From: Butyrivibrio sp. INlla18
GTDB taxonomy: Bacteria; Bacillota; Clostridia; Lachnospirales; Lachnospiraceae
Assembly: GCF_900103635.1 (NCBI RefSeq)
Contig: NZ_FMXK01000010.1
Span: 62,001-126,000 of the forward strand
Direction: 5' to 3'
DNA: 64,000 nucleotides
Under the pieces are notes generated by a model, which was given only the letters and a program-made list of their open reading frames with translations, had not been told where the DNA came from and did not search any database. Each line of letters opens with the position of its first letter. Positions within the stretch are counted from its first letter, which is position 1. Of this stretch, positions 59,483 through 64,000 are shown one piece after another. Position numbers and translations under genes: made by a program.

Positions 59483-59980
59483 TTAAAACAGTGTACATAT
59501 CCAGGCAGCCAAAGCAGAGATTGCTGGAAAAATAATCAAAAGTTTAATAAGCTGACTCTTTATATTGAATCCATACTTTCTGCCCCGGCTTATACTTTCA
59601 ATTTCCGGAAAGTAAAACTGAAAGAAGTGAAACTTTAACAGCAGAAAGTAATCAAAGCATATCATGTCAAAGAGTTTGTATATTGTGAAGATCACTGCAA
59701 AACGCAAAAAGAATTGCCAAAATGAATATTCACATTTAAAGCCGTCCCAAGCAGAAATGACTAATGCGCCTATTATCATTACTCCACTAAAGAGCATTAG
59801 CGTCCATCCTATAGCCCTAGCTCCATAAAATAGCTCCTTGTCCCTTGGCTTTAATACTTCCCTAAACTCTTTTGGTGCAGACGAAAACATCTTTGTATCC
59901 TGAATAAATGCAACTCCTGCAAACATCATAAGTGCGACTGCTGCACATATCACAACTGCTAAAAATATGGTCAATAACAT
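59483..59980 (-). CDS. Four-TM membrane protein, unknown
   Basis: The 165-residue protein has hydrophobic segments at about 1-26, 55-77, 83-110 and 143-163 (including LLTIFLAVVICAAVALMMFA and WTLMLFSGVMIIGALVISAW). RELYFGARAIG-like RDKELFYGARAIGWTL lies between the first two. I do not recognise the family. Ribosome site GGAGGAAC. Confidence 0.55.
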   Translation of the reverse strand: MLLTIFLAVVICAAVALMMFAGVAFIQDTKMFSSAPKEFREVLKPRDKELFYGARAIGWTLMLFSGVMIIGALVISAWDGFKCEYSFWQFFLRFAVIFTIYKLFDMICFDYFLLLKFHFFQFYFPEIESISRGRKYGFNIKSQLIKLLIIFPAISALAAWICTLF

Positions 59981-60101
59981 ATTTGTTCCTCCGAAATCAC
60001 TCTTTTATGCGGTCATACATTCCTTTTCTTCCACTTCTAACCATATATATCGACATTATAACTCCATTTGTTAGCCAGTGCTAACTAATTTTCAAAATAA
60101 T

Positions 60102-60124
60102 AGGGATTGCACTAAGCAATCCCT
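60102..60124. terminator. Hairpin terminator after the broken toxin
   Basis: AGGGATTGC and GCAATCCCT with loop ACTAA, followed by T-rich DNA on both sides. Confidence 0.65.
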
Positions 60125-60197
60125 TTACTGTCATTGTAAATATAACACACTCAAAAAAGAAAAAGCAGATTGCTTCATCATTCTTCACTCATGGCCT

Positions 60198-60442
60198 TTA
60201 TAACAGACTAATGTACGCACTCCTGTTGTACAGGACTCTTCCTACTTCAATGCGATCAGCTCTGATCCTATAAGATGCGCTGTACTTCTTGTGAGTCACA
60301 TAATAAATTCCGGTAAAGATATCTTCATAATACAGGTGCTCACCGGTTTTAGAGCGCTTACTGACTTTTTTAGTTTTTCTCTTAAATCAGCTATATACTT
60401 ATCTGCCAGAGCAATCGGTGAGTAAACTATTTCGTAATCCAT
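60198..60442 (-). pseudogene. Frameshifted RelE/ParE-like toxin
   Basis: ATG at 60442 just after the antitoxin stop. Frame 1 gives MDYEIVYSPIALADKYIADL and soon stops. A shift near 60360 would join it to KRSKTGEHLYYEDIFTGIYY... ending in NRSAYISLL at 60198. Even joined, the protein (about 80 residues) lacks part of the middle. The toxin is dead, while the antitoxin is intact. Confidence 0.65.
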
Positions 60443-60443
60443 T

Positions 60444-60719
60444 TCAGCCTTTCACCAGCCTACGCCTATTTTTAAAATGCTCAGCGACCTCATCGTCACT
60501 GATCCAACCTTCCTCTTCTCCGGAAGCAAATCCGGCATTGAATTCACTGATGAGTTTGACCATAGCCCTAGCCTTGTCGAAGATTTCATCATCTTCAATT
60601 CTATGTATGCTATATTCTCCACGACCATTCTTAGTAAGATAAACGGGCTTACCTGCTTCTACCTTATCCAGAACCTGACCATAATTACGCAATTCAGAAA
60701 TTGGTGCAATTGTTGGCAT
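60444..60719 (-). CDS. Phd/YefM-type antitoxin
   Basis: Protein of about 91 residues starting at 60719 behind GGAGG. MPTIAPISELRNYGQVLDKV and KPVYLTKNGRGEYSIHRIED are the Phd/YefM DNA-binding fold; the C-terminal tail (AEHFKNRRRLVKG) would bind toxin. The cognate toxin gene that follows is broken, so it is now a solitary regulator. Confidence 0.8.
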   Translation of the reverse strand: MPTIAPISELRNYGQVLDKVEAGKPVYLTKNGRGEYSIHRIEDDEIFDKARAMVKLISEFNAGFASGEEEGWISDDEVAEHFKNRRRLVKG

Positions 60720-60868
60720 ATAAATCACCTCCGTTTCTTACTATTAACATATATAATCTAGGTCATTTCTTCAACAAATTCTTCGAAACATTCTTCGAAA
60801 AAACGGCTACAGATTCTCCATAGCCGTGTAATGTAATATTAACATAAGGTATTTAAAGTATTTGAAGG

Positions 60869-61465
60869 TCACTTTTTTATCCCTATCAGTTCTATCATCC
60901 TTTCATCTGAGATGAATTTCTTAATGACAAATTCTTTCTCAAGCAGCTCGTGAAATTCCTGATCTGAAGGAAGTCCCCGTGACACGTGGCAGGCTCCATC
61001 TGCGTGGCAGCCATCTATAACCTCTCTGCTGGCTCCATGAGCAATGCAAATACTCCCGTTATCTGCCAAAGCTGTTGACAGATTATGCAAAAGAACTTCC
61101 GGAGACGGAAAATGAGGAAATGCATTATATATAACGCATACGTCGTACTTTTCGTCAAACTTAAACTGCTCCGCATCTCCGTTAATAAAAACAACCTCGG
61201 AATGATTTCTGAACTTTTGCCTGGCCTTTTCCAGCATTTGAGCTGAAATGTCTACTCCGGTCACTTTTTTTGCACCGGCTTCAAGATAATACGGAATCAT
61301 GAAACCTGTTCCACAGGCAATATCCAGCACCTTTTTCCCTTCAAGCTGACCTAGATTTCTGATGATATCACGCGTAACAGATTCATCATTGTTTGCAAAG
61401 TCATCCCATTTTTCAGCCAGTCCGTCAAAAAATTCAATTACCTGTTCTTTACTGACAATATCCAT
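60869..61465 (-). CDS. SAM-dependent methyltransferase
   Basis: The 198-residue class I methyltransferase has motif I VLDIACGTGFMIPYYLEAG near 46-64, VTGVDISAQMLEKARQKF, and IYNAFPHFPSPE in the motif IV region. Ubiquinone-methyltransferase-like. It begins 3 bp after the ECF S component gene and is thus one transcript with it. Substrate unknown, but salvage or modification of the imported compound is a reasonable guess. Confidence 0.8.
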   Translation of the reverse strand: MDIVSKEQVIEFFDGLAEKWDDFANNDESVTRDIIRNLGQLEGKKVLDIACGTGFMIPYYLEAGAKKVTGVDISAQMLEKARQKFRNHSEVVFINGDAEQFKFDEKYDVCVIYNAFPHFPSPEVLLHNLSTALADNGSICIAHGASREVIDGCHADGACHVSRGLPSDQEFHELLEKEFVIKKFISDERMIELIGIKK

Positions 61466-61468
61466 ATG

Positions 61469-62020
61469 TTATGCAGCCTTTTTTACTGTACTATTTGTTG
61501 CTAATCCTGCTTTATACAGAGCAAATACTATTGTAGGAATGAATATAAGCTGAATGATAATTCCCGGAAGGCTTGTTACAAAGTAGCTTGTAGCCCATAC
61601 CTTTATTGAATACTCACCTCTTGCAAAAATGAGAGCGCGGGACAAACCACCGATAACCCTGCCTGCTAGCATGGCTACAACTAGGCTTATATAAAGATCC
61701 GCATAAAGCTTTCCTGTGTTGACAAGTTTTATCATAAGACCAGTACAGATGCCATAAACAGCCAGTTCAACCATCATTGCAGGTAAAATAGCCATTGGCG
61801 GCATTCCTGTAAGAATCGATGAAAGAAGTGGTCCGACAAGTCCGCAAACAAGACCATACTGCCATCCGCATACCAATCCGCAGATAAGTACCGGAATATG
61901 CATAGGGCTGATCACTGATCCGGCATTCGGAATCATGTGAAATGCCATCGGCAGTACCACACACAACGCAATACACATCGCAGTTGTTACCATATTTTTT
62001 ACTAAGTTTTGTTGTTTCAT
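61469..62020 (-). CDS. ECF transporter S component, substrate unknown
   Basis: Protein of about 183 residues starting at 62020 (GGGGG ten bases upstream) with six hydrophobic segments. ISPMHIPVLICGLVCGWQYG and LLSSILTGMPPMAI are typical of an ECF S component family in Clostridia. The substrate is not known to me. It is co-transcribed with a methyltransferase. The third S component in this window. Confidence 0.75.
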   Translation of the reverse strand: MKQQNLVKNMVTTAMCIALCVVLPMAFHMIPNAGSVISPMHIPVLICGLVCGWQYGLVCGLVGPLLSSILTGMPPMAILPAMMVELAVYGICTGLMIKLVNTGKLYADLYISLVVAMLAGRVIGGLSRALIFARGEYSIKVWATSYFVTSLPGIIIQLIFIPTIVFALYKAGLATNSTVKKAA

Positions 62021-62168
62021 TTTTCTTAACCCCCTGGTTTCTTTTTTCAAAACTTCTATCATGATAACAACACCAAAAAGCAGCCACAAGCCCAATGGGG
62101 GGGTTATAAAATCCTCCTTAGTACATTATGCTGGAAGTTATATTTTTCATCCCTTTTACAACTTTACC

Positions 62169-62385
62169 TCAATCACAATCAAATATCGCCTTACTCTCAA
62201 GCCTATCGCCATAAGTAGCCTTCCACTCCTTATGGACCTCAGACACGTCAAAGTTCTCAAGTCCCTCAGGAGACAGATTCATCTCGATCATGATGCTGTA
62301 TCTGTTATCCCTGGTACTGTTTGACTTATGAATGATCACGCTCTCAATGCCCTTTATATTAAGAGTCTTTTGGAAAAGAGCTTTT
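62169..62385 (-). pseudogene. C-terminal fragment of a Dabb-like small protein
   Basis: Minus-strand frame reading GIESVIIHKSNSTRDNRYSI, then MIEMNLSPEGLENFDVSEVH and a stop at 62169. The segment resembles the end of alpha/beta-barrel Dabb-like proteins (HKxWKxxYGDxLExKAIFDxD). The N-terminal half is missing and the frame merges into unrelated DNA near 62385. Confidence 0.55.
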
Positions 62386-62392
62386 CTAAGCC

Positions 62393-62551
62393 TTAGCAGC
62401 CTTTTCTTCCGCTTTTGTGGTCTTCTATGGAGCAGGCATCGGGTGATCCATACTCAATTAGGCCTACAACCGCAGGATCAAGAGTTACAGTGCCATCTTC
62501 AATAATGTAATCGCAATATGGACATGTAGGCATTCCGTATATCTTGATCAT
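62393..62551 (-). pseudogene. Glutaredoxin-like protein with internal deletion
   Basis: Starts at 62551 behind GGAGG: MIKIYGMPTCPYCDYI has the CPYC active site. Then IEDGTVTLDPAVVGLIEYGS, which in full-length relatives would come after about 45 more residues. Total 52 residues against about 100. Reading frame is kept, but the thioredoxin fold cannot be complete. Confidence 0.6.
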
Positions 62552-62610
62552 TGTTTTTCCTCCAATATCAAATCAATCAAGAAGTCTTCATGTACTATCA
62601 ACTAATTATA

Positions 62611-62705
62611 TGAAAAAAAATACTCCGATGCTATATTAGGCATCGAAGTATTAGTTGCAGTACCCTACGGATTGCACCTCTTGCAGGGATGTAATAATAC
62701 CTTTT
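62611..62705 (-). ncRNA. Structured leader with intrinsic terminator, upstream of the glutaredoxin remnant
   Basis: On the minus strand, GGUAUUA (near 62695) can pair with UAAUACU (near 62648), closing a domain with CCCU/AGGG and GCA/UGC helices. The 3' strand of that closing stem also belongs to the next hairpin, AAUACUUCGAUGC with GCAUCGGAGUAUU, followed by eight U. Mutually exclusive stems are the classic layout of a transcriptional riboswitch. I do not recognise the class. Confidence 0.5.
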
Positions 62706-62717
62706 TGTCAAAAGAAA

Positions 62718-62743
62718 AAGGAACAGCATTAAGACTGTTCCTC
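62718..62743 (-). terminator. Intrinsic terminator of the 62780-64000 operon
   Basis: GAGGAACAG and CTGTTCCTT around TCTTAATG, followed by TTTC on the minus strand. Confidence 0.8.
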
Positions 62744-62779
62744 AAATCGTATCAATCATACTATCCCTTTCGATAATAT

Positions 62780-63124
62780 TTACTTTTTAATTGGTGTTCC
62801 CTCATCAAGCCATGCTAGCTTACTTTCAACATCCCAAAATGTCTTTCCATCAAAAATATTAGAAGTAAGGAAATCTCGTTTTATCAACTCAAGATCAGAG
62901 CCCCTTAACTCTAATACCCTTTCCCATGACAAGGTGTCATCCTCATTCATTATTGAATGGTAATATTTATTATCTTCATTTTGGGCTTCCCACTTATCTA
63001 CAAAAAATGTGATTTCATCATGCTCCGTTTGAGCCTCAAACCAATAAATAAAACCATTGTAGAAAAGTGTTGCTTCTGAAAACCAGCCTGTATCTAAGAA
63101 TTGCTCCAAATTACCATTGATCAT
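62780..63124 (-). CDS. Immunity-like 114-aa protein
   Basis: Acidic, compact 114-residue protein: INGNLEQFLDTGWFSEATLF and YWFEAQTEHDEITFFVDKWE. No known family. It overlaps the toxin-like gene by 4 bp (ATGA) at the end of an operon, the position and composition of an immunity protein. Confidence 0.55.
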   Translation of the reverse strand: MINGNLEQFLDTGWFSEATLFYNGFIYWFEAQTEHDEITFFVDKWEAQNEDNKYYHSIMNEDDTLSWERVLELRGSDLELIKRDFLTSNIFDGKTFWDVESKLAWLDEGTPIKK

Positions 63125-63522
63125 AATCCATACCTCCTCAAATACTTCTTGTATTCATTGTAGATATCGCTGTTTTCAGTTTCTGATATTCTACCACCCA
63201 TTATGCGCTCCAGATTTGACTTGAAAGTATGATAGTGCAAAACGTAGGTGTGACGATTACCTGTCAGTTTCTGCTCAGGATGATAACCTATTTCAATCAA
63301 AGGCTTTCCATCAGAACCATATACTCTCATTTCACGAAAGCTTCCATCCGGATTTTCTTTTATATATTTACTGTTAGGGCTATGAGCGTAATCTGGAAGA
63401 CCATGATATTTCGTTGAGCTTCCCACCAAAACTTTTGCATCATAAACCTGCTTTGAAGGCACATCCACATACTCATCTGTGGTCACATGCCCATTTTGAA
63501 TCACAGCTCCTCTAGATGACAT
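63121..63522 (-). CDS. Toxin-domain-like 133-aa protein
   Basis: The 133-residue protein resembles the C-terminal toxin domain of polymorphic toxins, without a leader domain: LPDYAHSPNSKYIKENPDGS, KPLIEIGYHPEQKLTGNRHT, VLHYHTFKSN. His/Asp/Arg-rich centre suits a nuclease. It overlaps the DUF4417 gene by 11 bp and the immunity-like gene by 4 bp. Cannot be assigned to a family with certainty. Confidence 0.5.
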   Translation of the reverse strand: MSSRGAVIQNGHVTTDEYVDVPSKQVYDAKVLVGSSTKYHGLPDYAHSPNSKYIKENPDGSFREMRVYGSDGKPLIEIGYHPEQKLTGNRHTYVLHYHTFKSNLERIMGGRISETENSDIYNEYKKYLRRYGL

Positions 63523-64000
63523 CAGCTACACCTCCCATCGCATAAGACATATCCCAGTTAAACAACTTAGGCTGCCACCAATCCTGCTTTCTATCCCAAG
63601 AACCAAAACTATCTTCATATGGAATGTAGCAAATATCCGAGTCCATACCTTCAATAAAATCTCCTACACAAATAAGCTGCGTATTTGGAAATCTTCTTCG
63701 AAGTTCATGATATCCTTCAATAAATCCAGCGTAACTGATATCATTATTAGCACCAATAGTGGAAATAATAAATACTCCTCCATCTCTTAGCCCTGCAAAA
63801 GTAATATCATAGTACTTAGCGCCTACCCATCCAACTGTTGGAATTACCTTCTTCCCATGCGTCTGAAGAAATGCTCCCATCCATCTGTTATTGTATGTAG
63901 CATCCAAGATTTCTTTAAATCCCATTTTGCTGTCCATACTAAAGTCAGATGAACTAGCAGCGTAATATGGACCAACCTTTTCCAAGAATCTGAACGGATT
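63512..64000 (-). CDS. DUF4417-like protein, cut by the window edge
   Basis: The frame is open to the window edge (upstream residues NPFRFLEKVGPYYAA), so this is the C-terminal part. Visible: KVIPTVGWVGAKYYDITFAG, GGVFIISTIGANNDISYAGF and YHELRRRFPNTQLICVGDFI, matching the DUF4417 family that I know from mobile elements. Role unknown. First visible gene of the right-edge operon. Confidence 0.65.
   Translation of the reverse strand, partial: NPFRFLEKVGPYYAASSSDFSMDSKMGFKEILDATYNNRWMGAFLQTHGKKVIPTVGWVGAKYYDITFAGLRDGGVFIISTIGANNDISYAGFIEGYHELRRRFPNTQLICVGDFIEGMDSDICYIPYEDSFGSWDRKQDWWQPKLFNWDMSYAMGGVADVI

Noticed and set aside
1-64000. tRNA or rRNA genes
   Set aside because: I looked for GTTCGANTC/T-loop and CCA-type ends and rRNA cores and saw none that fold; a tRNAscan run would be needed to be sure.

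Overview
The window looks like the chromosome of an anaerobic rumen or gut Lachnospiraceae. Butyrivibrio or a close relative is my best guess, inferred from a GH39 xylosidase, a maltodextrin ABC locus, ECF-type vitamin transporters, DUF4179 anti-sigma logic, FIST/chemoreceptor pairs, about 40% GC and strong GGAGG ribosome sites. Genes lie mostly on the minus strand. I see no rRNA, tRNA, CRISPR array, complete IS or complete prophage.

Left part (1-10.6 kb): thiouridylase-like TtcA with a rhodanese domain; a vitamin B6-type salvage operon (pyridoxal kinase, ECF S component, small radical SAM enzyme); a metallo-beta-lactamase-fold protein; a flavoprotein; a RelBE-like pair; an SDR; an ECF S component plus nucleoside hydrolase behind a structured leader with a terminator; and an overlapping operon of short peptide, radical SAM/SPASM enzyme and two methyltransferases that reads like a small RiPP pathway.

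10.8-19.6 kb: an Rpn-type nuclease, an ECF sigma/anti-sigma pair, a DUF4143 ATPase with a striking palindrome, an unknown three-gene operon, and two duplicated loci. Each of the two has the same promoter and hairpin leader at one end and the same 47-residue ORF at the other, but different genes between.

19.6-28.5 kb: an accessory island with defence character. It holds an RNase III-like protein with two dsRNA-binding domains, a frameshifted KAP NTPase, an Eco47II/Sau96I-type restriction endonuclease with its C5-cytosine methylase, a GHKL ATPase fused to a putative PD-(D/E)XK nuclease, an integrase-type transposase tail, and an unknown two-gene module (310-residue soluble protein plus 4-TM protein).

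28.6-44 kb: mainly housekeeping genes (dtd, nitroreductase, CobW-type GTPase, secondary alcohol dehydrogenase, MFS, O-acetylhomoserine sulfhydrylase, LarE, GH39 xylosidase, chemoreceptor). 44-52.6 kb: a MATE transporter and a maltodextrin operon (lipoprotein, GH13, MalE, MalF, MalG) with a divergent LacI regulator and GTTAAC-type operators. 52.6-64 kb: many small accessory modules, mostly toxin-antitoxin units, some decayed: ABC fragment, orphan ribbon-helix-helix protein, HTH/nucleotidyltransferase pair, HicBA, a Phd-type antitoxin with a broken toxin, a deleted glutaredoxin, and a DUF4417/toxin-like operon cut by the right edge.

A dispersed hairpin repeat with core CCTAGGGACGGAGGTT runs through the first 42 kb. 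It sits between genes, abuts stop codons, and in two cases supplies the stop codon itself.
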